Assembly: GCA_963169105.1 (NCBI GenBank)
Contig: OY720637.1
Span: 34,653,925 to 34,717,924, forward strand
DNA: 64,000 nt
Direction: 5' to 3'
Source of the DNA: Ceriagrion tenellum
Taxonomy: Eukaryota > Arthropoda > Insecta > Odonata > Coenagrionidae
Part shown: positions 11,077 through 23,111 of the stretch, piece after piece
How the letters are laid out: every line of letters starts with the position of its first letter
How positions within the stretch are numbered: the stretch's first letter is position 1
Notes under the pieces: generated by a model
The model's database searches: none
What the model saw: the letters and a program-made list of their open reading frames with translations, nothing else
What the model was told of the DNA's origin: nothing
Translations under genes and position numbers: made by a program

Positions 11077-11450
11077 GCATTTGAGATGGGGGTGTGGAGA
11101 AGGACAGAGAAGGTGAGGTGGACGGAGAGGAAGACTAACGAGGAAGTGCTTGAGATGGTGGACGAGGAGAGGAAACTTCTTAATGAAATTCGAGATCGAC
11201 GGATTAGGTGGCTGGAGGATGTAATAATGGGTTGCTCAAGAGTGTGATAGAGGGAATGATGTTGGGCAAGCGGGGAAGGGGAAGAAAGAGAATAGGTTTC
11301 ATGAACGGGATGAAAGAGGGTAGATCAGAGGCAAGGGGTAGAGGGTAGATAGTGAGGCGAAAAAGGATAAACTAGAGCGAGAGGCCACTGAAGAGTAGAA
11401 AACCGGGAGGAGATTCTCTGACATTCAACGAAAGCTACCTAACCGGTTGA
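11077..11450 (+). mobile_element. LINE-A 3' fragment
   Basis: The plus strand reads through the family's C-terminal reverse transcriptase tail in broken frames: VRWTERKTNEEVLEMV, LLNEIRD, then MLGKRGRGRKRIGFMNGMK. A short UTR with GGGAGGAGATTCTCTGACAT ends near the CTACC...CCGGT motif. It carries a small internal duplication (GGTAGA repeated near 11318-11348). This is a dead, 5'-truncated copy. Confidence 0.85.
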
Positions 11451-11475
11451 AAACTTAACAGAAAAATATAATATT

Positions 11476-11555
11476 TGAGTGTGTGGAGTCCTTTCTATCT
11501 TAAAGAAACCATACTAAATAAGCCATAAGTGCATTTAATTCAAGCCGAATTATTC
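11476..11555 (+). repeat. Short dispersed repeat T, copy 1
   Basis: It matches 39458-39550. Shared words are TACTAAATAAG, CATAAGT and TTTAATTC, in the same order and orientation. Family unknown. Confidence 0.5.
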
Positions 11556-12429
11556 TACTGAGGCAGTAAACATCCAAGGGCATAAAATAATAATAATATG
11601 GTGTCTTTATAGGGGCGAAAATGAGACTAAAGCAGTTCCTTCTTCCACCTAACCCCTCGTCAGAGAAATACATGAAATAAGTGCGAAGAAAGATATTGAG
11701 GTTCAATTGTGGGAAAAACGTAAGGAAGTAAGGAGGTGGTATCCCTGACGAAATAATCCACTGCAGGAAAACACCCACACATGAAGGGGAGTGTGAACAA
11801 CATGCGAAAACCTACAGATGGATTAAGCTAATGTAACACCTAACATACTGTAAAACTAAAACAAAATCTCCAAGGTACTTCATTATCGTTGGTTCGATTT
11901 CCAGCACCAAAAACGACGCTATGATACGGAGTTCAATATGATCATAACCGATTGAACGCGAGACCCTTAAGTAACTGATATTAGGCCGCAGTTGCTCCAA
12001 TAATTCATCGTTACTCTTAACATTGTCAGAATAGCTTAAAGCGGGTATGCGGCATCACCAGCTTTTCTCAACAGTCATGTCACGCTTCAATCTGAATCGG
12101 AGTGATGACCATGATCATAGAACATAAATTTACGTACGAACAATAATGGAGTCTTCTTTGAAGACCTATAGACATTTTTTGGGCCCGTACGCTTTGCTTA
12201 GTAGAGGTTTTCCAAAACAAACGAGATCTGACAAAACGGAATAGAATGAGAGAGGTTAACGGACAAAAGAAAGATCGCTGGCAGGAACCCAAACGTCAAC
12301 AAAATGAAGCATTGAAACGCCACAAAATCAAACCGAAAACAAAGCCATTTAGGATTTAGAAATAAAACATACAATCGAATAAAAAAACGGTGCCACTACT
12401 GACAGGTTAGTTTATTAAAGCATATTTCA
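11556..12429. other. Unannotated stretch
   Basis: Several minus-strand frames of 60-92 codons, none recognisable. No element ends were found. Confidence 0.4.
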
Positions 12430-12990
12430 CCGTCCGAATCAATTGAAGGACCCGTCAAGGGTCCTAAATTGTGCTGAGCGATCGGGAGAAGCCCGGGTTT
12501 AACCTCCATGCCATTCCTCTTCGTTCGTCGTCCACCGACCTTTCGTCCAAACAACTCCGGGACCGGATCCGTCGGAATCCTTCGTCCTCCACGACCAGTT
12601 CCAATCCAACGCCTTCCACTCTTTTTTTTTCTTCTTCCTCCGCTTTTTGCACTCCCCCCGTTTTCTTTCGCACCGTTTCGGATGAAGACGGTCGACGCCC
12701 GGTCGGACTGAGGGGTTGGAGTGACCAACCCTCCTCCCTCCCCTGTCCGCCGACAAAATTGGATCCGCCGCATTGCGTGACTGCGCGGATCCGACCACTC
12801 AAAAACCAACACGCCCGAAACCGACCGCCTTCGCTGGCAAATCGTTTTGTTTTCTGAGAGGCGCACTCGTGCGAAAACGGTGGGCAGGCAGGGCCGCTCG
12901 CCGCGTCGATCCGTAGACATCTCGACATTTGGAATGTGTCGAAGCGAAGTGTATTGGATGGACGGAACTCATTGACGTAAGCGGGCAGAG
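12430..12990. other. CpG-dense tract with overlapping spurious frames
   Basis: A strong GC and CpG island inside AT-rich DNA. At least five long frames overlap here on both strands (up to 174 codons, minus strand 12396-12920). Their translations are Arg/Gly/Ser/Pro-rich and unlike known proteins. Open frames in most phases are what high GC produces by chance. I treat it as a possible regulatory or exonic island of unknown function. Confidence 0.4.
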
Positions 12991-13031
12991 GAGGGGCTCC
13001 ATGGGGTCGGGACTCAATAGTTCTCCTCCCT

Positions 13032-13550
13032 ATGCATGACCCTCATGGACCCTTTCATTTAAAAAAAAGGGCACTTGAGGATGAAGCTATAATTGATTGT
13101 TACATCCTTTTTTCTAATTTTTCATTCATTTTAGAGAACTTATTCAAAGACTATGCTCATTGCATTCATACAAAAAACTGTGGGTGTAGAAAAAAGTCAC
13201 GTCAATCGCAAAATCCCGCCCTAATTACCAAGGCGCATTCAGTAGAAGGCTGCCTGACAGAAAAACAGGTCGAGGTGTCCGCCTTCGAAATTCTTCCGTT
13301 TCCAAAGGATGCACTCGGGCGTGAACATTCACGGGGCAGAGCAACGATTCATGGGGCTGTTTCAGATGCATTGGGTGGGCGTCGAAATTCCTCTCTCAAA
13401 AATTTCAAGATTGCTTGCAATGAGGCAAGAGTATATTCTATTCAGAAGCGAATTGACAACACTCACGGAGGTACGAATCAAGAGTCAATATTCGTATACT
13501 ACCAGTCACAGCATTATGTAGCTATTACAGATCGTATATGTGTAGTATAA
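13032..13550 (+). other. Unrecognised 172-codon open frame
   Basis: The longest uninterrupted frame outside CpG tracts and retroelements. The predicted protein starts MHDPHGPFHLKKRALEDEA and has no transmembrane segment, signal peptide or domain I recognise. A second frame (13309-13521) overlaps it, and no splice context or promoter is evident. It could be a chance frame, an exon with flanking intron, or part of an unknown repeat. I keep it only because of its length. Confidence 0.2.
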
Positions 13551-13862
13551 ATGCCTTAATGCAAACTATAGCGTAAACATGCCCTGGACAAATATTCCTC
13601 ACGCCTCCATAAGTAGTACTTTCAAGATAGAAGAAACCATTAAAAAATAAGATATGAATTATCATTAGCATGTTAATATTTTAGCCTATGAATTTTATGA
13701 GGGGTATTTGCAAGAAATTTTAGATAAATTTTTTGCACACTTTTTTGTCATGGTTTTCGGTGAAATTTCGTATGACCTGCATCCTCTGCGCAACAGATTA
13801 ACTATTTTCATATTGTTATGAAATAAAATGATCGAAGAGGGAGCTGGTGACCTCATTTTTAA

Positions 13863-14532
13863 GGCGGGTTTACTCATAGAAGTAGCAAGTGTAGTGATAT
13901 CTCGAATCGTATCGCAAGGCATCGTTCTAACTTACATATAATTTCCGGATTTGCCCAAACAAATTGATGACGTAAGTAAACAATAAATGCGGTAATTGCA
14001 AAAATCGCCCAAATCTGGCGATAATGGCATTCGTATATCGCAGTTTGAGTGCCATAGACATTCGTGTGTATGAATTACAATAAACATGCTTTATTACGTC
14101 AACTCATGGGTGCTAATTCTGACAATAATAATTATTATTTAATAAAAGGTAAGTCCTAAAGATTACCTGAGGAGTTCTTTAGCATTTAAAACATTTTCAA
14201 GTACAAATAAGTATTCACATGTACAACAATGAGTCTTCCTCCTACTAAGTTATTCGTTGCTTACATTTTAAAGGTCCGTCTACTGTCACGTGACCGAGAT
14301 TACACTGGATATGATGCGATTTTATCGCAGAATCGATACGCGACCTGCAAGAAAAATAGAAACCAGTCTATTTTCTTTGCAAGTAGCAACCGCGGTCGCT
14401 TACTTCCATTATCGGCCCCAACCGCCATGGAAGTGCGCGCTAGTGTGAGCTGGGCTTTACACATCGAAGTGTCGCTAGCAATCGGTTTCCAAGGCTACTG
14501 TCATGGAAGTGATTTCCATTTTTAAACCCGCC
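13863..14532 (-). mobile_element. MITE-like element Q with GGCGGGTTTA ends, about 670 bp
   Basis: Short inverted ends GGCGGGTTTA (13863-13872) and TAAACCCGCC (14523-14532) are flanked by TTAA on the left and TTTA on the right. This is consistent with a mutated TTAA target duplication of the piggyBac type. The interior matches the degraded copy at 5110-5845 in opposite orientation. No transposase is present, and the 98-codon frame at 14229-14525 is a by-product. Confidence 0.7.
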
Positions 14533-15350
14533 TTTAGGAGAGGGAGCGATTTTACAGATATATAATTTAGTATTCATGAATACTTACCTTCACAAAGAGA
14601 GACTCTTTGAATTGAGAACCTAACATTTATACCTTTAAAACCCAAGAGACCCAACACCGCAAATAATAATTTCACTCGCTCTTATTTAGGGCGGGATATA
14701 CAAAGAGAGGAATATACGCAAAGTGCCGAGTCAGCATAGAAATAAACGCATTTTAGTTGCATATAAACATCTCAACAAAACACAATAACGAGCAAAAGTT
14801 TTTGAGCGACAGCCCTAAAGCTTCAAGCAATCGGTACAACCACCAGCTACGAAAAAATTCCGACTCTAGATAAACGGAAAAGCCCCAGAATGGCTGGAGG
14901 ACTACGGCTTATATGAAGTTTGAGCCTCACACGGGCCCAATTCTCCTGGGAGTGTTCCCACGCATCCCTACTCCCTTTCCCTTATGATTTCACCTCGAAT
15001 GAGCCTCTTTTCTGTGAGGAATTTGAGGATTTCCGATAAATCTTGCGCACCGGTAGGAGGGGCGAGGCGGTGATTTATTGCGTCGTTTTCCTCCCACGTA
15101 GAGAACTGCGACAAAGGGAAGAGGATGGATTTTTAAATTCGTTCACGGCTCAGCGGCGCCGGATGAAATAGAGAGGAACGGCCTGCTCACAATCGTCCGT
15201 CCTCTTCGTGAGCCGTTCTTTTCCGTTAAAAAGGAAGATTTGTCAAGGACCATGAGGAAGGAAACGGCGTTAATAGCGAGGCATCAAGCCTTACTTCCAC
15301 GCCGATAACCGGATTTCGATTCCCAGGGAGTAGCGGAAGTCTTTTTCCGT
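14533..15350. other. Unannotated stretch, moderately CpG-rich at 15000-15250
   Basis: No coding frame or repeat was recognised. The GC-richer part around 15000-15250 resembles the other CpG tracts but is shorter. Confidence 0.35.
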
Positions 15351-15353
15351 TCG

Positions 15354-15885
15354 ATGGATTTCATTCTAGAGACTGAAATCCCAGTAAGCGGTAAAGGAAA
15401 GCTGAATGCTGAAGTCACACCGAGAGGAGAGAAATTAGAGCAATTGGATTCATTCACCTGTCTCGGAAATACCATCACGTGGGGCGGAAGAAGTGCAACG
15501 ATCATCAAGCGAAGAATATCCCAAGCTCATCATTGGTCATTCAATCCTAAGATTGGTCGACTGCAGCCCTCCTACCCGTCCCTATCTAATGCCAGTTCCG
15601 TAGAGTGCTTAGCTAAGAAAGCTAAGTGCCCAAAATACAAAGCTAAGAAAGCGAATAAGGTAAAAAAAAACTCCTGTGCTTAAAGGACTACAATCTATTA
15701 AACGTGGCACTCTTTGGATCGAAAGCATGGACCAATGGACCAGTAGAGACTAGAATCCTTCGGGACCTGGAGCTGGAAGAGGATGCTGAAGATAACAATA
15801 GACATACAAAATAGGAAATGATGAAGTTAACTGAAGAATAGAAGACACATTTGAAACACCATACAGAAAAAAAGAACCAGATAAT
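15354..15885 (+). mobile_element. LINE-B fragment, first of a close pair
   Basis: The plus strand encodes LNAEVTPRGEKLEQLDSFTC, then LGNTITWGGRSATIIKRRIS, part of the post-catalytic reverse transcriptase region. It continues in broken frames through the LFGSKAWT-like and MLKI segments. It stops near 15885 before the basic C-terminal segment, which the next copy (from about 15990) retains. Frameshifts and stops make it a dead copy. A short duplication (GCTAAGAAAGC) occurs near 15612 and 15643. Confidence 0.85.
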
Positions 15886-15989
15886 GTATTTTGTCATCAA
15901 TGTCATAAGTAGAGGCTTTCAATTTCGACATAGACATTTGTGCTTGTTTCGAGCATTTCTGTATCCCATTATGTACTCCTAAAGATATG

Positions 15990-16640
15990 CCTCCTTCAGA
16001 AGAGAAAAGCTGAGTGCATAAGTCATACAGAGAGGAGAAAAATTAAAGCATATGGATTCCTTCACCTATCTCGGAAGTACCACCACGTGGGACGCAAGAA
16101 GCACAACGAACATCAAGCGAAGAATATCCCAAGCTAAGAAGGCACTCAATGGAAAAAGACAACTGCTGTGCTTAAAAAAGATATGACTACGAACCAGGAA
16201 CCAGTATGTGAAAATATTCGTGCGGAGAGTGGAACTAAATGGGTCGGAAGCATGGACCATTGGAAAATTTGACGAGAACAGACGAAAAGCCTTCGAAATC
16301 TGGTGCTGAAGGAGAATGCCGGAGATTAAAATGGACGGACGAAATAATAAATGAGGTTTAAAGAATAGTTGAGGAGGTAAGAAAGATATGGAATAATATA
16401 CAAAAAAGAAGAACCAGGTAGATTGGACATACCCTGAGGCACAATGGTTTTGTGACGAACATAATTGAAGGAAAAATAGAGGGAAAAGTCCCCAGAAAAA
16501 GATTTAGGAATAAGTTAATGCACCAATTAAAGGCGAAAGTACATGAGAAGAGCTACCAGGAAGTAAGAGACCTAGCATTAGATAGGGAGGGATGGTTTGC
16601 TGCAGTCAACCAATCTTAGGATTGAACGACCAATGATGAT
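15990..16640 (+). mobile_element. LINE-B 3' fragment, second of a close pair
   Basis: It begins at nearly the same point in the element as the copy 600 bp upstream (CACAGAGAGGAG-like, then DSFTYLGSTTTW). It then extends through GSEAWTIGKFDENR, the IIEGKIEGKVPRKRFRNKL basic segment and the end GGATTGAACGACCAATG. Many substitutions, frameshifts and stops are present. The two neighbouring copies could come from local duplication or two insertions. Confidence 0.85.
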
Positions 16641-16769
16641 GCATTTCATCTTCAGGGAGTGAGGCATGAATCACGAAATTTTAATTGCAGGTTGAACGGG
16701 ATTATTGTGGCTGGAGCGATTTTCGCTTATACACAGATTTACGTGAAGCAAATATATGCGTGTTCTTAT

Positions 16770-16888
16770 TGGTAATATGTATAGATAGAAGTAATAAAAA
16801 TTGCAGGCCACCGATTTGGCTTCTTGGTCATTTCATGCTAGTTTAAAACGTAGCCTTACGTACTTAACGTAGCTAAAATTTTTTAAAG
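16770..16888 (+). repeat. Short dispersed repeat U, copy 1
   Basis: It matches 27870-27985. ACCGATTTGGCTTCTTGG here corresponds to ACCGATTTGGTTTCTTGG there, and both have AACACGTAGC / AAACGTAGC further on. Nature unknown. Confidence 0.55.
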
Positions 16889-16987
16889 TATCCTACCAGT
16901 AAAGGTAGGTTTTGTTGAAAGTGGGAGAATCTTCTCCCGGTTTTCAACACTTTCACGGGCCAATCTCCCTCTAGTATTTTTTTCAGC
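16889..16987 (-). mobile_element. LINE-A extreme 3' end
   Basis: About 100 bp matching only the last part of LINE-A, read on the minus strand. It runs from the CTACCAGTAAAGGTAGGTTT terminus through the GAGAATCTTCTCCCGGTTTT segment. It is heavily 5'-truncated. Confidence 0.75.
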
Positions 16988-17339
16988 AAGGTTATCGATA
17001 ATATAGCACGAGTATTTCAGTTTAAACTGCTAACATCAAGTTTTCGTCGGAGCACATACACGACATAAATTGAGTATTGCAACGTTGCCAACGGGAACTT
17101 CTACATTTTACCTTATTTACCAAGTAGCTCAGTAAAAGACTTCAAAAGTAAGTATTTAATTTAAATGGCTTAAACGTGAAGATAATAATACCCTTCCCTA
17201 AGTTCCGATAAATCATTACATCTAATCCTGCTGAAATGGCAAAGAAGCCTGGGGTCAGTATAATTACTTGCTTTTGTTAAGAGGTACAAGCTATGGTTTA
17301 GCGCTTAGACCTATGAGATATTACTGCCCTTATTTATAT

Positions 17340-18000
17340 CAGGGTGGATACTGATATTCAATTTTCAAATTCTCTGACCTTTCCCTGACTTATCCCTGTA
17401 GGATTTACTGATTTCCCTCACCGATCGCCAAAAGGTCACCTACTACAGGAATATATTTTTCTTCTGAATAAAATTTTCTACGGCAGCTTGAAATTTTCCA
17501 ATTTTTCTAATCATCGTCTCGTATTTTTAGAACTGCAAGCATGTATTAACTAGTGTGCTCCAGCTACTTCTTGACCTGAGTTTCGGAAGTAAAAAAAAAC
17601 GCGAGGTAAAATTTTCCGAACAACATAGCCTCAGATCCCTTGTGATGGGCGTAATACATTGTGATCATGATTTTTAACACAACTAGGCAAATATCGAAAT
17701 AAGAATATACAAAAGGGATATATTGTACGTCTGATTTACAACTAAATAACTAATATTCACAACTAACAAGATTCACAACTTATGGGGCTTATTCCATGCA
17801 CATCAGCAACGGACGTTAGTTTTAGTTGGTGAAATAAAGGGCGGGAAAGACTCGCCGATAAACGCAATGGTAGAAAAATAACTATGACTCCTATTCCAGT
17901 TTCTCCCTGACTATTACGAGAATTCCCTGACTTTTCCAGATATTCAAAATTCACTGACAATTCCAGGTTTTCCCGGTTTTCCCTAACGATCGCCACCCTG
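17340..18000. mobile_element. Non-autonomous DNA element with CAGGGTGG...CCACCCTG ends, 661 bp
   Basis: Inverted ends CAGGGTGG and CCACCCTG are flanked by TTATAT at 17334-17339 and 18001-18006 (probable 6-bp target duplication). Subterminal CCCTGACTT, ATTCCCTGAC and TTCCAGGTTTTCCCGG motifs resemble those of the 2823-3508 element, so the two probably belong to one superfamily. It has no transposase. An 86-codon minus-strand frame at its right end is not meaningful. Confidence 0.75.
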
Positions 18001-18006
18001 TTATAT

Positions 18007-21000
18007 GTAATATTATTTATCATACACGGAGCATTTATATGAAATTTTTAAAAAATACAAGGCAACACCTAAATTTACTCACAACAGACACATCTACACG
18101 CACAAAATAAAAGAAAGACAATAATATTTTTGTGTATCACATAAAATTTGAAAATATTTATTCCAGTGCACTGGGATATTCAATATTTTTGGTCTTATCG
18201 CCTAATCTAGATTATATCTATTATATAATATATAATCTAATGATTATGATGACATGAGTTTCCATTCCATGTATATGCTACGATTGTAAAGTAATGAAAA
18301 TAATCTATTGTTTTAATAGTGCAAAAAGTTTAGATTTTCGAGCGAAAAAATCCAATTTTGGGAAAAAGAGAAGCCTATACGAAAATTGAATGCAAGAATT
18401 CAAATAAAAAAGCAAACAAAGAGACCAATTCACCAAATCTTATTCTACGTACAAATAAATAACGTACCTTTTAATACAAATTATGTCTCACTGATTTGCT
18501 TCTGATGCTCGTGATTGAGCTACTCGTAAACGATCTGCTTCCTTGCTTGCTCGCCGTTCCTCGCTTGTTTGAGAAGCTCGCGTGCCAACACAAATTTGTT
18601 GAAACTACTCACGCTCCACCTACCCTTGTACAATGGATTTTATAATTCAGAAACCTTTGCGGGCGCGCCGCACAACTCACCAAAGTTTCATCGTAATCTG
18701 ATGAATGGTAATGGAACGCATAGAAGACGAACAAACAAACATTCATTTTTATATATTAGATTTCTTTAACATTTAACCCTAATTTGAAAATGGATTACAT
18801 CATTTTATGTTAGTAAAGAATCAATACTTAGTGTAACGTGGAAACTGAACCCAAGGCCGGTAAATCGCTGGTTCACTTTACGGCGGAATTCACTTCTCAA
18901 ACGGTCCCGTGAAACGGATTAATATCTTAAGGCTGGGGTCTACTGTAGGTACATCATAAAAAAATAATGCATGGAAGCTCACGTTCCTCCTTACTTTCGA
19001 AAATCTCCGTTCGAGCGCTAGAATAAAGACTGACCGTTCGACCTCGACTCCCTTTCAGCCCTCTCTCCTTTAATGTGGACATGACAATTTTCGAACCGGC
19101 TACCTCAGCCCATTCTCCCCAACGATTCCCCTTTCTCTCGATTCCCTTTACGCGGCCCAAAGTCCACCCAAAAGAGCGGACACGTTTAAACGCTTGAAAG
19201 GGAATTGAATAGCTTGTCCGGGCGAACCGAGCCGGGTGTTCTGAAAGCGGTTTGAAGAGTGATTAAAATTTACTCCCCGGGACTTTCCCCGTCGCACGCC
19301 GAATTTTCACGTCGGAAAAACGGCGAACTTCGGGGAAAGGAATATTCTGGAATTCATTGAATGCGGACGGAAGGATACGAGACGGAGGGGAGGATATATA
19401 TTCGTGCATGGGCTTTCATAAGTTTTGGCCCATTTGAAAACTTTTTTATTTTTTATTTTTAAGGAATAGTACAATCGCAAGCGTAACAATAAAATACGCA
19501 CTCCTCGAGGGAATAGCCAAAATCTCCGCTTCGGAAACAAAAACTCACCAGCGCGAGGACAATTACATAAATTTCTCGAATCCGTCGTGAATTGCTCGAG
19601 TATAACTCTGAAGAAAAAGTTTTTCCACCGCTAGCTCTTAGCGAATGTAACAAAACATAAGAACTCTTTCAAATCGCCTGGTTATTTCATTACTTTGAAT
19701 GCCTTTTTAGGGACGGAAGAAGGAAAAACGGGGTCCCAAGCACTTCCTTAAATTCAATGGCGTATTTGGTGGCTTATTCCAAAATTCAAAAACACATTTG
19801 AATTAAGCCATAAACTCCTACCGCCACAAAATGAGAACGCGGCCATTTCCACGCTTTCAATATATAAGGGAATCCAATCTCAAGCCCTTATTACCTCGTA
19901 TTCCTCCTTAACAAAAGAAAAAACTCTTTTGCCGCACTGCATTCTGAGACTGGAATCCACAACGATGAGGCCTCTTAATATGACGCTTTCTTAGTAAATT
20001 AAGACAAAAACACTTCACAAAAAGAACAATATACATCACAATGGAGAATTTAATGTACAAGGGAACAATGACAGGGTAGAATTGCACAGAAACAAAGCCT
20101 TGGATGGAAAAGGGTCCCCAGGCTGAGTACACAGAGAAAACTTTATTAGCCTAGAAGAGGATATTGGAGAAAATTTGCAAGAAGGAAGGGGATATTTCAG
20201 CTCCAGTCAGTTTTATTTAATTCCTTCAGTTAATGGAGAACTGAGAAGAGATTGAGACTTAAGCTTAGGCTTTGATTAGTAAAGAATACCTAGGGTACTT
20301 CAATTAGTAAAGCTAATTGAAAGATGAGTTGATGCATTACTTTCTTATTCAATTAAGAAAAGCCTCTTCGTGCTGCACACCGAATAACCTCTATAATTTT
20401 AGATAATAGATAGAGAGACAAGGGGGAACATATTAAATAAACACGAAAGGGAGTACGTAGAAAAAGCATAAGCATAAAATCCGCATTACAGCAGTTCATT
20501 CTTCAAACCAGCTTGCGTATTTTCAAATTCTTCGTCATGCATATCTTATGTAAATAGCTCTGTTTCCGGACGCTACCGCATTCTTTTCCAAAGTAAAGGA
20601 TGAGTTCCCTTATAATCACTAAGTAAATGAATGCAACAACTGATGGATGGAATAGATGGATGGAATTTTTACTTTCAAGGGGTGAAATTATACGTTAATA
20701 TTCGTAAAATAACTACGATTACACCAGGTAAACTGAGGCATTGCCACTAAATATTAGTTTGCAAACGAGTCCCATTCGTTGTCATACTTCCGTATCTTGA
20801 GAACTTCAATTTTAAAAGCAAGCGGGCATGAATTGCACAATCGAACGACTTTTTCCATTAAACGCACATAAAAGAACATGCTAAGTAAAGGTAACGGATT
20901 GATAACCCAAATTAAAGTCAATATCACAAAGCCGCTAATTATTGACGCACATCTGAGAACAAAATAAAAAATTGATCGGTGTCGAGGAGTTCTCTAATAT

Positions 21001-21140
21001 GATCTAAATTGCATTCAGGAGCAGCGTTGGCCATATCACCAATCTGGTCACAATTATATTTTCACTCCCCATAAAAATAACTTATTTGCCGATTGTGATT
21101 TCATATATGATACATTAATTTTGTAAAAATTGATATAAAC
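18007..21140. other. Long unannotated stretch
   Basis: About 3.1 kb with no recognised element. 18980-19560 is richer in GC and CpG with frames on the minus strand (up to 77 codons). The rest is AT-rich. No gene is supported. Confidence 0.4.
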
Positions 21141-21142
21141 GG

Positions 21143-21326
21143 TGACGGGTTGCTGAAGAGTGTGATAAGGGAAAGAATGTTGGGCAAGCGGGGTAGGGAT
21201 GAGGAAGGGTAGGTCTTATGCAGAGGCGAAAAAGGATATACTAGAGGGAAATAGGCCCCGGAATATGTAAAAGACCGGGGGGAGATTCTCTGACATTCAA
21301 CAAAACCTACCTTTACCGGTAGAATG
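21143..21326 (+). mobile_element. LINE-A 3' end
   Basis: It encodes the last residues of the family protein (GLLKSVIRERMLGKRGR, then KGRSYAEAKKDILE) with an internal deletion. The conserved end GAGATTCTCTGACATTCAAC and CCTACCTTTACCGGTAGAAT follow. Confidence 0.85.
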
Positions 21327-22229
21327 CATAATAATAATCCTAAATAAGGTAATTTTATGCAGAAATACATGCGCAAAGTTAAGAGAATTTTAAAGTTTTC
21401 ATCTAGCCAGTCCTATTGCTACATTTCTGAGCAGACCAGCCGCCCCTACGACCAAAAGTCTACAGCTTTTGCTCCGACTGCCCACCCAACCCCCCTCGGG
21501 AGAACATTGTTCAGCAGATCAAATAACAGTCTCAAATGGCTGTACCACTGTTTAAATATTTTGCCTTATCTAGTACCAACAGCTGTCCCGAGAATCAAGG
21601 CAATTCGATGGGTTTCCACTAAAACTCCAAATAGAAAACCTAAGAGAAATTAGATTATTTTACGGTACCGTTAAAAAGACTTGGGTATTAAATGAAGTGA
21701 TGCTAATGCAACAAGAGGGGTCGGGTGCTCTTTCAGCTCGATGACTACACGGAGTAAGTAAAGCGATATCTGCAACGGAGAGTCCTAAACAGTAGTTCGG
21801 CTCCGTTAGACATAAAACTTCGAAATTAACCTTTAAATTGGTAATGATAGGGAAAGAATAGCAAGTAACAACGGGGGCACGGTTACATCGATCGAAAGGA
21901 AGCGCGCTAGTGACATAGTGAAAAACAGGTAGATAAAGAACTTATTGACTAATACGAATGATATGACAACTTCAGCCGCAGGCTAGCAAAAATTAAATAA
22001 CGCAGGCAAACAATAATAAAATAAAAATCCGAGATATAATTTTGAAATGAATCATCCTTCTTTCATGAAGTTTGCAGACGCTTCCATGAATGCAACGAAG
22101 TTCATCGTCATGAGCGCTATTTTTGTTCCTCACCGAAATTATTATTATTACAATTAAACAGTTACAAGTAGGCCATTGGCCTGGTGGTGACAATAAAAAC
22201 AGTCAAGTAAAAGAATAAACCTTGAAACC
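21327..22229. other. Unannotated stretch
   Basis: Contains a 98-codon plus-strand frame (21357-21653) without similarity to known proteins. No repeats were recognised. Confidence 0.4.
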
Positions 22230-22720
22230 CTCTACTTCTTCAACCTATTTTTTTAAATACTTCATTTTTGGGGAAGAGCTCAAATATTTTTGCTGGTAGG
22301 TCGTTCCAGTCCTGCATGGTCCTATTCAAGGAGGAGAACTGTATTACATTTGTCCTTTGTGATCGGCACCTTTTCTTGAACTGGTGATCATTTTTCCCCA
22401 CAAAGTTTGGCTTTACTATGTCCTTCGCAAATTCATCCCATGCTTTTTCCTCACTCACCATTTTGTGCATCCCACAATGCCTGCTCCTTTCCATCCTCAC
22501 CTGTAAATTCTCCCATCCCAGTACTCATAAGTATTTCTGTTATGCTCTCTGATTTATTGTATTTCCCTATCACATACCTAGCCGCTTTTCTTTCCACCTT
22601 CTCCAAGTTCATCACCACTCCTTTCTTGTGTGGGTCCCATACAAGAGATACGTACTCTAGTGTTGGTCGAACCACGGTTTTATAGGCCTTCTCTTTAGTG
22701 GTCGTGAAATCTTGAGATTC
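22230..22720 (-). mobile_element. LINE-F (CR1/jockey-like) reverse transcriptase tail
   Basis: Minus-strand frames encode VRPTLEYVSLVWDPHKKG and LEKVERKAARYVIGKYN (22451-22675). After a frameshift they read NVIQFSSLNRTMQDWNDLPA (22240-22500). This is the typical end of a CR1/jockey-type ORF2, where W-N-LP precedes the stop. It differs from LINE-C in sequence. A frameshift separates the halves, so it is dead. It is 5'-truncated near 22720. Confidence 0.9.
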
Positions 22721-23111
22721 GCACTAGCAAAACCATCAAAGGAAAGTGGCACAAATTGAATTAGCGTATTTCATAAATGTAATCAACAAAATCCCTGTAT
22801 AGTAATTTAGAGCATGATCAAAAATGGATTAAACGAGAACCCAATCGAGCTTAATGGATGTACCATACAGTTTTCAGAATCCATGAAAAAATGACCTGCG
22901 AAAATTCCTTGAAGGCGTTAGTCTCCTGCCAGCCGGAATAGATAGTTCATCACTCAATCAAACAGCTATATCCCTAGAAATAAGCGACGAAATAGCACAA
23001 ACTTTACGCCGCAGTTTTCAACTCACTCTTCGACAGTTAAAAAAAATAATAAATCTTACGGTAAATGATGATTGCTCATAATAATCATATACAATTTGAA
23101 AGCTTTTACAG

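Noticed and set aside
12396..12928. Overlapping 174- and 154-codon minus-strand frames and a 128-codon plus-strand frame
   Set aside because: Multiple simultaneous long frames reflect GC-rich composition; none resembles a protein family.
13032..13550. 172-codon frame as a host gene
   Set aside because: No domain, splice signals, promoter or supporting neighbour. An overlapping frame exists, and the length is possible by chance over 64 kb. Kept only as a low-confidence unknown.
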